DNA of 64,000 nt, from contig NZ_CP089981.1 in assembly GCF_021389975.1 (NCBI RefSeq), forward strand, positions 5,543,501-5,607,500, written 5' to 3'. The position numbers and the translations under genes were made by a program. Under the pieces are notes generated by a model. The model made no database searches and was not told the DNA's origin. It saw only the letters and a list, made by a program, of their open reading frames with translations. This document shows positions 8,102 through 16,335 of the stretch, in pieces. This DNA is from Fulvivirga ulvae. GTDB taxonomy: Bacteria; Bacteroidota; Bacteroidia; Cytophagales; Cyclobacteriaceae. Position 1 is the first letter of the stretch. The number at the start of each line of letters is the position of its first letter.

Positions 8102-10000
8102 TTGAATATATCGATAAGAAAAAGAATAAAGCACAAGTTAATCGCAGCTTTTGGAGCCGTTTTGGCATTGTCGTTCCTTTTAGCAGGCTGGGGTTATTAC
8201 TCCATCAATAAAATAATGAACCACCAGAACCTGAACCAAAGAATAGATGACATCTCTATTATGGTACTTCAACTGAGACGTGCAGAGAAGGATTTTTTGA
8301 TGCGGGAAACAACCAATCCGGAGTTTTTTCAAACCGGTAAAAGCCAGTATTTAACTGTGATAAATGAAATTACTCAAAAGCTACAGGAGGAACTTTCGCA
8401 GTTAAAGCAACATCCGTCAAGCGGGTCAATGGAGCTGAAAGACTCTTTTGATGCTATGAGAAAAACCATTGAACAGTACAGTGAAAAGCTTAAACAAATA
8501 GGCGAAACCGTCAAAGAAAGGGGTTATAAGGACTGGGGGCTGGAAGGTGAGTTGCGTAAGGCAATCCATGAGGTTGAAAATACGAACTTCCCCTACGACC
8601 GTGCATTGATGCTGACCCTTAGAAGACATGAGAAGGATTTTTTGCTAAGAAAGGAATTAGTGTATCCCGAGAAATTTAACCGGGACGTAGAAGAGTTTAA
8701 GTTATCGATAACAAATGCAGAAAACACTGACAGCAGCGCTGTATTTCAAGATCAGCAAAATACGATACTCAATAATCTGGATAATTATCAGAGCACGTTC
8801 AACCAGATTGTAGAAGCAGAGATGAAACTGGGGTTGAATGAGAAATCCGGACTGAGAGGAGAACTCAGGGCCATAGTGCATGAAATGGAGCCTCTCATAG
8901 AAAATCTGGAAGCCCGTATCCGCTCAACAACTTCATCCATCATTGATAATACTCTTCTTTTTTTTCTACTGGTATTTATTGTCCAACTTGGCGCTGGCCT
9001 GGTTATAAGTATCCGGTTTTCAAACAAGCTTACCGCAAATATTAAAAGGATCAAGGCTGGCATTGTTACCTTGTCGCAGGGTAAATTTCCTGATGAGGTG
9101 GATATAGCCAGCGAAGACGAGCTAGGAGAAACCCAGGCCGCCACCAATAACCTTGTAGAAAGGATAAAAACTGCAGCGGACTTCACCCTAAGTATCGGGG
9201 AAGGCAGGCTGGACCAGCAGTATGACGAAAGATACAAGGATGATGTACTGGCAAAAGCACTTCTTGATATGCACCAAAAGCTCAAGGCTGCAGATGAAGA
9301 GGATGAAAAACGAAATTGGGCCACCAAGGGTCTGGCTGATTTTGGTGAGATTATCAGAAACAATGAAAACAACCTGCGTGAACTTAGCCATAGAGTAATT
9401 TCCGATCTGGTGAAGTTCGTAAATGCCAACCAGGGCAAGTTATTTGTACTTAATGATGAGGACAACAATACCATTGGCGAACCTCATCTTGAACTCTATG
9501 CAGCTTATGCGTGGAAAAGACAAAAACACCAGAATCAAATCATCTCTAAAGGAGAAGGACTATCGGGACAGGCCTGGTATGAGCAGAAAAGCATTTACCT
9601 TAAGGAAGTGCCTGAAGATTATATCAAAATAAGATCAGGACTTGGAGAGGCAGTGCCCACCAGTGTACTGATAGTACCGCTGGTAGTAAATGAAACTGTA
9701 TTTGGGGTTATAGAACTGGCCTCACTTAAAGAATTTGAAGATTATCAAATCAACTTCATAGAAAAACTGGCGGAAATAATTGCCGCAAGCCTTTCCAGTG
9801 TGAAAATAAATGAAAAAACAAAAAGCCTGCTGGAGCAGGCACAGCAGCAATCAGAGGAAATGAGAGCCCAGGAAGAGGAAATGCGCCAGAATATGGAAGA
9901 GCTATCTGCCACACAGGAAGAAATGGGAAGAAAGGAAAAGGAATACCTCAAAAAGATTGAGGAACTTGAAAGCAAACTGGCCGAACAACCGGCCGAGTAG
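8102..10000 (+). CDS. Membrane receptor with HBM sensor, HAMP, GAF and coiled coil, no output domain
   Basis: A 632-residue signalling protein. TM1 is near residues 13-34 and TM2 near 283-304. The periplasmic part is a helical bimodular (HBM) sensor: its two modules each carry the motif LRRxEKDFLxR, at residues 58-68 and 173-183. A HAMP linker follows (about 305-360), then a GAF domain (about 430-565) and a glutamate/glutamine-rich coiled coil (575-628). There is no histidine kinase, cyclase or methyl-accepting domain, so it must signal through a partner. The start is a TTG at 8102: an in-frame stop lies 6 bp upstream, and the next Met (residue 39) would remove TM1. Confidence 0.82.
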   Translation: MNISIRKRIKHKLIAAFGAVLALSFLLAGWGYYSINKIMNHQNLNQRIDDISIMVLQLRRAEKDFLMRETTNPEFFQTGKSQYLTVINEITQKLQEELSQLKQHPSSGSMELKDSFDAMRKTIEQYSEKLKQIGETVKERGYKDWGLEGELRKAIHEVENTNFPYDRALMLTLRRHEKDFLLRKELVYPEKFNRDVEEFKLSITNAENTDSSAVFQDQQNTILNNLDNYQSTFNQIVEAEMKLGLNEKSGLRGELRAIVHEMEPLIENLEARIRSTTSSIIDNTLLFFLLVFIVQLGAGLVISIRFSNKLTANIKRIKAGIVTLSQGKFPDEVDIASEDELGETQAATNNLVERIKTAADFTLSIGEGRLDQQYDERYKDDVLAKALLDMHQKLKAADEEDEKRNWATKGLADFGEIIRNNENNLRELSHRVISDLVKFVNANQGKLFVLNDEDNNTIGEPHLELYAAYAWKRQKHQNQIISKGEGLSGQAWYEQKSIYLKEVPEDYIKIRSGLGEAVPTSVLIVPLVVNETVFGVIELASLKEFEDYQINFIEKLAEIIAASLSSVKINEKTKSLLEQAQQQSEEMRAQEEEMRQNMEELSATQEEMGRKEKEYLKKIEELESKLAEQPAE

Positions 10001-10034
10001 AAAAAAAACAAACTCTTTCAATTTATGTCTATAC

Positions 10035-10060
10035 AGCCACTTACAAAAAGTGGCTTTCTC
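10035..10060 (+). terminator. Intrinsic terminator after the HBM-GAF receptor gene
   Basis: AGCCACTT at 10035-10042 pairs perfectly with AAGTGGCT at 10048-10055 around a 5-nt loop, followed by TTTCTC. It lies 35 bp past the receptor stop codon. Confidence 0.65.
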
Positions 10061-10132
10061 ATTAAATCTCTAACGGTATTTAATTACAAAAATCTAAATT
10101 AGCGCCATCAAATCCTCTACAGCGCTACCGCT

Positions 10133-10768
10133 ATGAATGAAAATACAGAAATCGTCAACATTTTACGAAATCAGGAGTTTGAAAATAGCCTGATTGATGA
10201 AATACTTACTGTCGGAAGGCTCAAAAAGGTGCAGAAGGGTGCCAGTGTAATCACACCAGGATCAAAAGCAAGTGAAATTCCACTGGTCATTGATGGTACA
10301 CTTAAGGTGATGCGGCAGGATAAGGATGGCAGCGAGATATTTCTATACTATCTCGAGGGCGGTGAAGCCTGTGCCATGTCAATAACCTGCTGCCTCGAAA
10401 ATAAAAAGAGCCAGTTTAATGCCGTTGCTGAGGAAGATTGCCTGCTATGGATGATACCTATGGGAACACTTGATGCATGGATAGCGAAATACCCTTCATT
10501 CAGAAAATTTGTATTTACCTCCTATCAGAAACGCTTTGACGAGTTATTGACCGCCATCGACAGCATGGTATTTATGAAGATGGACCAGCGACTGTACAAG
10601 TATCTGCTGGACAAAAAGCAGGCTTCAGGCTCATTTGAGATCCACAAAACCCATGAGCAAATTGCCCGCGAGCTAAATACCTCGCGAGTAGTAATCTCAA
10701 GGTTGCTGAAGCAACTGGAAAACGAAGGAAAAATAGAGCAGTTTAGAAATAAGATAGAAATACTGTAA
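10133..10768 (+). CDS. Crp/Fnr family transcriptional regulator, cysteine-rich, probable sulfur/persulfide regulator
   Basis: A 211-residue Crp/Fnr regulator. Residues 20-120 form a cyclic-nucleotide-binding-type beta-roll and residues 165-210 a winged helix with THEQIARELNTSRVVISRLL as the DNA-reading helix-turn-helix. The beta-roll contains GGEACAMSITCC, giving Cys80, Cys86 and Cys87, plus Cys103. The Fnr iron-sulfur pattern at the N-terminus is absent. The gene heads a block of sulfide/persulfide genes whose promoters carry GTAACNNNNGTTAC palindromes, the right kind of site for a Crp-type dimer. I infer that it activates them, sensing a reactive sulfur species through its cysteines. No such palindrome was seen upstream of its own start. 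Confidence 0.85.
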   Translation: MNENTEIVNILRNQEFENSLIDEILTVGRLKKVQKGASVITPGSKASEIPLVIDGTLKVMRQDKDGSEIFLYYLEGGEACAMSITCCLENKKSQFNAVAEEDCLLWMIPMGTLDAWIAKYPSFRKFVFTSYQKRFDELLTAIDSMVFMKMDQRLYKYLLDKKQASGSFEIHKTHEQIARELNTSRVVISRLLKQLENEGKIEQFRNKIEIL

Positions 10769-10794
10769 CGATAAGCCGGTTGCTCTTACTCTCT

Positions 10795-10838
10795 GTAACA
10801 TTTGTTACAAACCTCATATAACCCGTACCTTACTTTTG
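10795..10838 (+). promoter_or_regulatory. Crp/Fnr-type operator plus -7 box upstream of the YeeE pair
   Basis: A 14-bp palindrome, GTAACATTTGTTAC, at 10795-10808 is followed after exactly 22 nt by TACTTTTG (10831-10838), a perfect Bacteroidota -7 box. The palindrome centre would fall near -41 relative to the predicted transcription start, the class II activator position. No normal -33 element is present, which suits an activator-dependent promoter. Confidence 0.75.
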
Positions 10839-10868
10839 CTGGTTGAAATTAAAAACTGAACCGGTAAA

Positions 10869-11444
10869 ATGAAAGAAGCAATAGATTTTATAAGTCAGCC
10901 ATGGCCCTGGTACGTGGCAGGCCCTGTAATAGCCCTTGTTATGTTCTCCTTATTGTTGCTTGGGAATAATTTTGGGCTTTCCGCCAACCTTCGTTCCATG
11001 TGCGCAATACTTGGAGCAGGAAAGCATTGTGAGTTTTTTGACTTTAACTGGAGAGCACAGGCCTGGAACCTTGTTTTTGCCGCAGGGTTGATCATCGGCG
11101 GCTATATAGCGCATGCTTTCCTTACACCATCTGGGGGAGTAAACATTTCGTCGCAAACTATCGCCGACCTTCAACAGCTGGGTATAGAAGACCCGGGTAA
11201 ATCACTGGTACCTGAAAACCTCTTTTCATGGCAGTCACTCGCCACCGTTAGAGGTTTTATTATGCTGGTTGCAGGGGGCTTTCTTATAGGTTTCGGCACA
11301 CGGTATGCAGGTGGCTGCACCTCCGGACATGCCATCAGCGGGCTCAGCGATCTACAGCTGCCCTCCCTGATTGCTGTAATAGGCTTCTTTATAGGAGGCT
11401 TACTCGTTACCTATCTTGTACTACCTTTTTTACTCACCATCTAA
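10869..11444 (+). CDS. YeeE/YedE family sulfur-transport membrane protein
   Basis: A 191-residue integral membrane protein of the YeeE/YedE family, whose characterised member (YeeE/TsuA) takes up thiosulfate. It has about four or five hydrophobic helices and the conserved cysteine motif [13 protein letters not shown]. Other cysteines sit in RSMCAILG and KHCEFF near residues 45 and 54. The protein is half the size of the fused YeeE and is paired with the next gene, which carries the other half. The two are 15 bp apart and form one transcription unit driven by the palindrome promoter at 10795. Confidence 0.85.
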   Translation: MKEAIDFISQPWPWYVAGPVIALVMFSLLLLGNNFGLSANLRSMCAILGAGKHCEFFDFNWRAQAWNLVFAAGLIIGGYIAHAFLTPSGGVNISSQTIADLQQLGIEDPGKSLVPENLFSWQSLATVRGFIMLVAGGFLIGFGTRYAGGCTSGHAISGLSDLQLPSLIAVIGFFIGGLLVTYLVLPFLLTI

Positions 11445-11459
11445 AAACACTTTTTAACA

Positions 11460-11873
11460 ATGAAAATATTGAGATACCTGATCATTGGGATCATTTTCGG
11501 GATCACTCTGGCCAAGGCAGAGGTGATCTCCTGGTATAGAATTTATGAAATGTTCAGATTTCAAAGCTTCCACATGTATGGCATAATAGGTTCCGCTATA
11601 GCTTTGGGTATTGTATTCGTACAGCTTATACGACGCTTTAAGCTTAATTCTGTTGATGGTAATCCTATACAGATCTACCCGAAACAACGGAGTGTTTCCA
11701 GATATTTATACGGCGGTATCATATTCGGATTAGGCTGGGCCATGACGGGTGCCTGCCCCGGTCCTATGTTCATTTTATTGGGAAATGGCGTAAGTGTAAT
11801 CCTCGTAGTGATTGCAGCAGCACTACTGGGTACATATACTTATGGCTTACTACGAAATAAGCTGCCTCACTAA
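11460..11873 (+). CDS. YeeE/YedE-like membrane protein (DUF6691 type), partner of the preceding gene
   Basis: A 137-residue membrane protein with about four helices. It carries the second conserved cysteine motif of the family, MTGACPGPMFILLG, near residue 100. It matches the small DUF6691/YeeE half-protein that usually follows a larger half in Bacteroidota and Proteobacteria. Together the two would make a complete sulfur-compound channel in the inner membrane. Its neighbours (persulfide dioxygenase-like enzymes, TauE exporter) support a role in moving thiosulfate, sulfide or a related species. Confidence 0.82.
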   Translation: MKILRYLIIGIIFGITLAKAEVISWYRIYEMFRFQSFHMYGIIGSAIALGIVFVQLIRRFKLNSVDGNPIQIYPKQRSVSRYLYGGIIFGLGWAMTGACPGPMFILLGNGVSVILVVIAAALLGTYTYGLLRNKLPH

Positions 11874-11922
11874 CAGGCGCAAAGGTCTCCCGGGCATATC
11901 ATGACAAAAGTCAGTTTTGTTA

Positions 11923-11966
11923 GTAACATAAGTTACACTGTTTCATCCTTCAGCCGGCGAAATTTA
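11923..11966 (+). promoter_or_regulatory. Crp/Fnr-type operator upstream of the first MBL-rhodanese gene
   Basis: GTAACATAAGTTAC at 11923-11936 matches the GTAACNNNNGTTAC palindromes of the neighbouring promoters. At the same 22-nt distance there is only a degenerate -7 sequence, GAAATTTA (11959-11966). The promoter is therefore predicted to be weaker or differently positioned than its three siblings. Confidence 0.6.
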
Positions 11967-11994
11967 TGCTATCGTTAATCAAAGTACATTTATT

Positions 11995-13404
11995 ATGAAA
12001 GTAGAACAAATTTATACCGGCTGCCTGGCTGAGGCGGCTTATTATATCGAATCTCAGGGTGAGGTGACCATTGTTGACCCATTGAGAGAGGTGGCTCCGT
12101 ACATTGAAAAATCAGAAGAAAACGGAGCCAGGATTAGGTATGTGCTGGAAACCCACTTCCATGCAGACTTTGTATCAGGACATCTCGATCTCGCAAAGAA
12201 GACCGGGGCCAGCATAGTCTATGGGCCGACTGCACAGCCAAACTTTGAAGCCCACATAGCTGCCGACGGAGAAGTTCTGCCACTTGGAAATATCAAAATT
12301 AAGGTACTACACACTCCCGGGCATACCATGGAGTCTGCAACCTACCTGTTGATTGATGAACAGGGTACAGAAAAGGCCATTTTTACGGGAGACACGCTGT
12401 TTATAGGTGATGTAGGACGTCCGGATCTTGCTGTAAAAACAAATTTAACAAGAGAAGACCTTGCAGGCCACCTGTATGATTCGTTGCGCCAAAAGATCAT
12501 GCCCCTGGCTGATGATATAGTTGTTTATCCCGGTCATGGCGCCGGCTCGGCCTGTGGCAAAAATATGAGCGCCGAAACTACGGATACTTTAGGCAACCAG
12601 AAACGCTTCAATTATGCACTGAGGGCAGACATGACCCGGGATGAATTTATCAAAGAGGTAACCACCGGACTGGCGGAACCACCTCAGTATTTCCCTAAAA
12701 ATGCAGTAATGAACAAAATGGGATATGAAAGCTTTGACAAGGTACTGTTACAGGGAACCGTAGGACTGGATATCCGGACCTTTGAAAACAAGGTGGAAAG
12801 GGAGAACGCCCTGATACTCGATACAAGAAAAAAAGAAGAGTTCGTTAAAGGCTTCATTCCCGGGTCTATTTGGATAGGTATAGAGGATAAGTTTGCTCCA
12901 TGGGTCGGGGCACTGGTCACCGACCTCAGGCAGCCGATAGTTTTTATAGCTGATAAGGGACGTGAGGAAGAAGTGATCACCAGGCTTTCCCGGGTGGGAT
13001 ATGATAATACGCTTGGGTATTTGAATGGCGGCTTTGAGGTCTGGAAAAATTCTGACAAAGATATTGACACCCTTGACGAGATCGGACCACATGATTTCAC
13101 AAACCTCTATGATATTGAGCAACTGAGTGTGCTGGATGTGCGCAAACAAAGCGAATACGCATCGCAGCATATAGAAGGTGCCATCAGCTTTCCACTGGAT
13201 TTTATTAACAGAAACATGGAAAAGATCGATAGAAAAGCGCCTTACTACCTGCATTGCCAGGGCGGCTACCGCTCAGTTATCGCTGCATCAATACTTAAAT
13301 CAAGAGGTTTTGATCAAATTATCAATGTGCGCGGCGGAATTAATGAGATAGGGAAATCATGTATAAAACTCACTTCTTATCGTCAGCCTGAAACCATGTT
13401 GTAG
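11995..13404 (+). CDS. MBL-fold persulfide dioxygenase-like protein fused to two rhodanese domains
   Basis: A 469-residue protein. The N-terminal 240 residues are a metallo-beta-lactamase fold with iron-binding motifs ETHFHADFVSGH, HTPGHT, FTGDTLFIGDVGRPDL and YPGHGAGSACGKNMS, the pattern of ETHE1/persulfide dioxygenases that convert glutathione persulfide to sulfite with O2. Two rhodanese domains follow. The first lacks the catalytic cysteine (FIADKGREEE at the active-site loop), so it is probably structural. The second keeps it in HCQGGYRS. The C-terminal domain would pass sulfane sulfur to or from the dioxygenase. It has its own palindrome promoter and lies in the sulfur regulon. Confidence 0.88.
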   Translation: MKVEQIYTGCLAEAAYYIESQGEVTIVDPLREVAPYIEKSEENGARIRYVLETHFHADFVSGHLDLAKKTGASIVYGPTAQPNFEAHIAADGEVLPLGNIKIKVLHTPGHTMESATYLLIDEQGTEKAIFTGDTLFIGDVGRPDLAVKTNLTREDLAGHLYDSLRQKIMPLADDIVVYPGHGAGSACGKNMSAETTDTLGNQKRFNYALRADMTRDEFIKEVTTGLAEPPQYFPKNAVMNKMGYESFDKVLLQGTVGLDIRTFENKVERENALILDTRKKEEFVKGFIPGSIWIGIEDKFAPWVGALVTDLRQPIVFIADKGREEEVITRLSRVGYDNTLGYLNGGFEVWKNSDKDIDTLDEIGPHDFTNLYDIEQLSVLDVRKQSEYASQHIEGAISFPLDFINRNMEKIDRKAPYYLHCQGGYRSVIAASILKSRGFDQIINVRGGINEIGKSCIKLTSYRQPETML

Positions 13405-13424
13405 ACCTCCATAATTAGTACAAA

Positions 13425-13466
13425 AAACCCGCCCCGCTCTATTATAAAGCAGGGCGGTTTCATTTT
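13425..13466 (+). terminator. Intrinsic terminator after the first MBL-rhodanese gene
   Basis: AAACCCGCCCCGCT at 13425-13438 (approximately) pairs with AGCAGGGCGGTTT ending at 13459, with one bulge, and is followed by CATTTT. It is GC-rich and 20 bp past the stop codon. Confidence 0.65.
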
Positions 13467-13740
13467 ACTGCCTTCTCAATAGAATCTGCTTCTGTGTAAA
13501 ATTATAGGCGGCATCCAGAAACTCTACAAGTCAAGACTTGATAACAAAAGTGCAGGGAAGTAACCATTTTCCTGGAATAAAACCAAACGTTTCCCAGCAA
13601 TGGAATCATTGGTTTACATTACCCACCCAAGGTTTCTCTGCAAGACAAAATGAAGGTACCGGCAAACTTATTTGTGACCTTACTTTTTCCCGAAACACTT
13701 CATGCTAAATCTGAGTTGCAATAATATGTTTTTATCCTTT
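13467..13740. other. Intergenic spacer without a recognised gene
   Basis: About 270 bp between the terminator and the TauE promoter. It holds only a 24-codon ORF starting near 13650 (MKVPANLFVTLLFPE), too short and unsupported to call. I see no strong hairpin. Confidence 0.4.
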
Positions 13741-13784
13741 GTAACAATTGTTACGCTCACTCCTTTTTTTGCCTTATACATTTG
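13741..13784 (+). promoter_or_regulatory. Crp/Fnr-type operator plus -7 box upstream of the TauE gene
   Basis: A perfect palindrome, GTAACAATTGTTAC, at 13741-13754, then exactly 22 nt, then TACATTTG at 13777-13784. The geometry is the same as at 10795 and 14640. The expected transcription start is near 13789, which forces the TauE coding start to be the ATG at 13820. Confidence 0.75.
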
Positions 13785-13819
13785 CTCAGGAATTAAAAAC
13801 GTCGTTAAACAAAAAAGGA

Positions 13820-14629
13820 ATGACAATAACTGAAATAGCAGGATATTTTGGAGCTGCAGCCATAGGCATTTCCCTTGGACTTATCGGAGGTGGAGGCTCT
13901 ATACTCACCGTACCCGTGCTTGTGTACCTGATGGGTGTAGAACCCATATTGGCCACGGCATACTCGCTTTTTATAGTGGGCTTCAGTGCCCTGATCGGTG
14001 GAATTAATTATGCCAGAAAGGGTCTGGTAAGCTATAAAACCGGCATAGTGTTTACCATTCCGGCATTTGCAGCAGTCTACCTTACACGATTGCTTCTGGT
14101 GCCAGCATTGCCCGAAGTATGGTTCACTTCAGGAAGTTTTACCCTGACCAAAGACACCGGCATACTTCTTCTGTTTGCCTTTCTGATGGTGTTTGCTTCT
14201 GTATCCATGATCAGGAAGGAGAAAATACAGCATGGGCATACGGATAAAGGCGAACAAAAATTCAACTATCCCATGATCATCATTGAAGGTATTGTGGTGG
14301 GCACACTTACAGGACTGGTTGGTGCGGGCGGTGGCTTTCTGATCATCCCGGCATTGGTAATATTCGCCAAATTACCTATGAAAATGGCCGTGGGCACGTC
14401 ACTGCTAATTATAGCAGTAAAATCTCTCATAGGCTTTGTAGGAGATGTACAGGCAGATGCTCCGATTAACTGGGCATTTCTGGCCATATTCTCCCTGGTG
14501 GCCATAGCTGGTATATTTTTAGGATCATACTTGGCCCACTCCATTGATGGGCAAAAGCTAAAAAGGGGGTTTGGATGGTTTGTGCTGGTTATGGGAGCAT
14601 TTATGATCGTAAAAGAGCTGCTTTTTTGA
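13820..14629 (+). CDS. Sulfite exporter TauE/SafE family protein
   Basis: A membrane protein of about 269 residues with seven or eight helices in two homologous halves. Each half begins with a glycine-rich stretch: ISLGLIGGGGSILTVPVLV and later GTLTGLVGAGGGFLIIPALV. TauE/SafE proteins export sulfite, sulfoacetate or related anions. Here it would remove sulfite made by the neighbouring persulfide dioxygenases. The frame is open from a TTG at 13748, but that codon lies inside the operator palindrome and ahead of the -7 box. The ATG at 13820, preceded by AAAAAAGGA, is the supported start. Confidence 0.88.
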   Translation: MTITEIAGYFGAAAIGISLGLIGGGGSILTVPVLVYLMGVEPILATAYSLFIVGFSALIGGINYARKGLVSYKTGIVFTIPAFAAVYLTRLLLVPALPEVWFTSGSFTLTKDTGILLLFAFLMVFASVSMIRKEKIQHGHTDKGEQKFNYPMIIIEGIVVGTLTGLVGAGGGFLIIPALVIFAKLPMKMAVGTSLLIIAVKSLIGFVGDVQADAPINWAFLAIFSLVAIAGIFLGSYLAHSIDGQKLKRGFGWFVLVMGAFMIVKELLF

Positions 14630-14639
14630 GGTGTTTCAT

Positions 14640-14683
14640 GTAACATTTGTTACCAAGAGGCCTTTTAAAACGCATTAGCTTTG
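14640..14683 (+). promoter_or_regulatory. Crp/Fnr-type operator plus -7 box upstream of the second MBL-rhodanese gene
   Basis: The palindrome GTAACATTTGTTAC at 14640-14653 is identical to the one at 10795. After exactly 22 nt comes TAGCTTTG at 14676-14683, a perfect TAnnTTTG. It lies 10 bp past the TauE stop, so the second MBL gene can be expressed independently of it. Confidence 0.75.
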
Positions 14684-14723
14684 TATTAAATAAAGTATTC
14701 ATCAAATTATTAACGAAACAGCG

Positions 14724-16064
14724 ATGGAAGTTAAACAAATATATGATAAGGCATTAGCACATGGCTCTTACGCCATTGAAAGTAACGGGCAGGTTGCATT
14801 GGTTGATCCTGGTCGCGACCCTCAGCCATACCTTGATTTTGCCAAAGAGCGCGGAGGTAAAATAGTAGCCGTTTTTGAAACTCATCCTCATGCTGATTTT
14901 GCCAGCAGTCACCTGGAATTTCAGAAAAAACACGGTGCAGATATCTATGTAAACCCTAAGGTAGGCGTGGCATACAACCACCAACCCATGGAACATAACG
15001 ATGAGGTGAGGGTTGGAAAGGTGACCATAAAAGCCCTTTTCACCCCAGGGCATTCACCGGATCATAACTCATACCTGCTTATAGACGAAAAAGGTAAAGA
15101 AAGCGCTGTATTTACCGGTGACTCTCTGTTTGTAGGCGATGTGGGGCGGCCAGATTTACGGGAAGGTGCAGGCAACATTAAGGTGAGCAAAAAAGAGCTT
15201 GCCGGCATGATGTATGATACACTCAACGCTGTTTTTAGCGAGCTTGAGGAAGATGTGGTGGTCTACCCCGCTCACGGAGCAGGATCACTTTGTGGCAAAA
15301 ACATGAGTGACGACCTCTACAGTACAATTGGACGTGAGAAAAAGGAGAACTGGGCGTTTAAACTAAAAGAAAAGGAGCATTTCATTGACAGCTACCTGGA
15401 AGGCCAGTCCTTTATCCCCAAATACTTCCCCTATGAAGTAGAGCTTAACCGGAAAGGGCTAGAACCACTGGAAGAAAGCCTGAATAAGGTACCTCACCTG
15501 TCTGCAAATGACACGTTAAACGAAGGAGTGATCATCGTGGATGTGAGAGGTCAGGAAAAGTTTAAAGCAGGCCACCTTAAAGGGGCAATTAACATTCCTG
15601 ACGGCAGTGAGCAGGATAAATTTGAAACGTGGCTGGGTTCAATTATAGACCCCAATGAAAAATTTTACATGGTGGGCGATACAAATGAGGAGCTGGAATC
15701 TGCCATAAGACGTGCTGCAAAGATCGCGTATGAAACTAATATAAAGGGAGCAGCCCTGCTTGCCCATAGAAAACTGATAAGCGACGAACCTCTGAATATT
15801 GAGGATTTCAGACAAAATCCTGATAAATATACCATTGTGGATATCAGAAATACATCAGAAGTTTCCGAAGGAAAATATTTTGAAAGTGCAGTCAATATTC
15901 CTTTATCTGAACTAAGGGAGCGTGCCGGAGAAATAAACGGCAATAAACCCGTGGTAGTACACTGTGCAGGAGGCTACAGATCGGCAGCCGGGGCAAGTAT
16001 ACTTTCCAATGCACTCAGCACCCAAGTTTATGACCTGAGTGAAGCTATCAATAATTTCAAATAA
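14724..16064 (+). CDS. Second MBL-fold/rhodanese fusion protein (persulfide dioxygenase-like)
   Basis: A 446-residue paralogue of the gene at 11995. The MBL domain keeps ETHPHADFASSH, HSPDHN (its usual GH is replaced by DH), FTGDSLFVGDVGRPDL and YPAHGAGSLCGKNMS. The first rhodanese domain lacks a catalytic cysteine (YMVGDTNEE); the second has it in HCAGGYRS. The altered HTPGH-like motif may tune metal binding or substrate. The two paralogues, each with its own operator, suggest either different persulfide substrates or different expression levels. It is the last gene of the sulfur block. Confidence 0.87.
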   Translation: MEVKQIYDKALAHGSYAIESNGQVALVDPGRDPQPYLDFAKERGGKIVAVFETHPHADFASSHLEFQKKHGADIYVNPKVGVAYNHQPMEHNDEVRVGKVTIKALFTPGHSPDHNSYLLIDEKGKESAVFTGDSLFVGDVGRPDLREGAGNIKVSKKELAGMMYDTLNAVFSELEEDVVVYPAHGAGSLCGKNMSDDLYSTIGREKKENWAFKLKEKEHFIDSYLEGQSFIPKYFPYEVELNRKGLEPLEESLNKVPHLSANDTLNEGVIIVDVRGQEKFKAGHLKGAINIPDGSEQDKFETWLGSIIDPNEKFYMVGDTNEELESAIRRAAKIAYETNIKGAALLAHRKLISDEPLNIEDFRQNPDKYTIVDIRNTSEVSEGKYFESAVNIPLSELRERAGEINGNKPVVVHCAGGYRSAAGASILSNALSTQVYDLSEAINNFK

Positions 16065-16335
16065 CCGTGTGAAAAGTCACGGGTAAGATTGAGTGAAACT
16101 GTAAAAACATGTTAGGATCAGGACATAAAACGTCAAAATACAAACATAGGAGCCATTGAGCTCCTGAATCTGATGGATGAAAAATACCATAGTGTTGGAC
16201 ATGCGTACTCCTCAGAGGTCAGGCGTGTTGTGCCGTACCTGATATGGGATTTACAAAACTCTGCAACCATGCAGGTAGCATAGGAATCTGGAATGATGAA
16301 ATGAGATAACAAATCAACATTGTTTGCTTTGGTTT
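16065..16335 (+). ncRNA. Candidate structured RNA downstream of the sulfur block
   Basis: No credible ORF occupies this stretch, but several hairpins do: AGGAGC/GCTCCT near 16146-16163, TCAGG/CCTGA enclosing GTGTTGTGCC near 16215-16242, and CTGCA/TGCAG around ACCA near 16261-16274. A strong terminator ends the region. The density of hairpins plus the terminator suggests a small RNA or the relic of a structured element. It could also be a long 3' UTR. No Rfam family is recognised with confidence. Confidence 0.3.

Noticed and set aside
8788..9474. Long minus-strand frame (228 codons) opposite the HBM-GAF receptor
   Set aside because: It is the antisense shadow of a strongly supported gene with a coherent domain order, and its translation is Ser-rich low complexity.
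13748..13819. N-terminal extension of the TauE frame starting from TTG
   Set aside because: It overlaps the operator palindrome and -7 box; the ATG at 13820 has a purine-rich leader and fits TauE proteins.
16065..16335. Group II intron remnant
   Set aside because: No domain V/VI-like sequence or reverse transcriptase is present; kept only as an unassigned structured RNA candidate.
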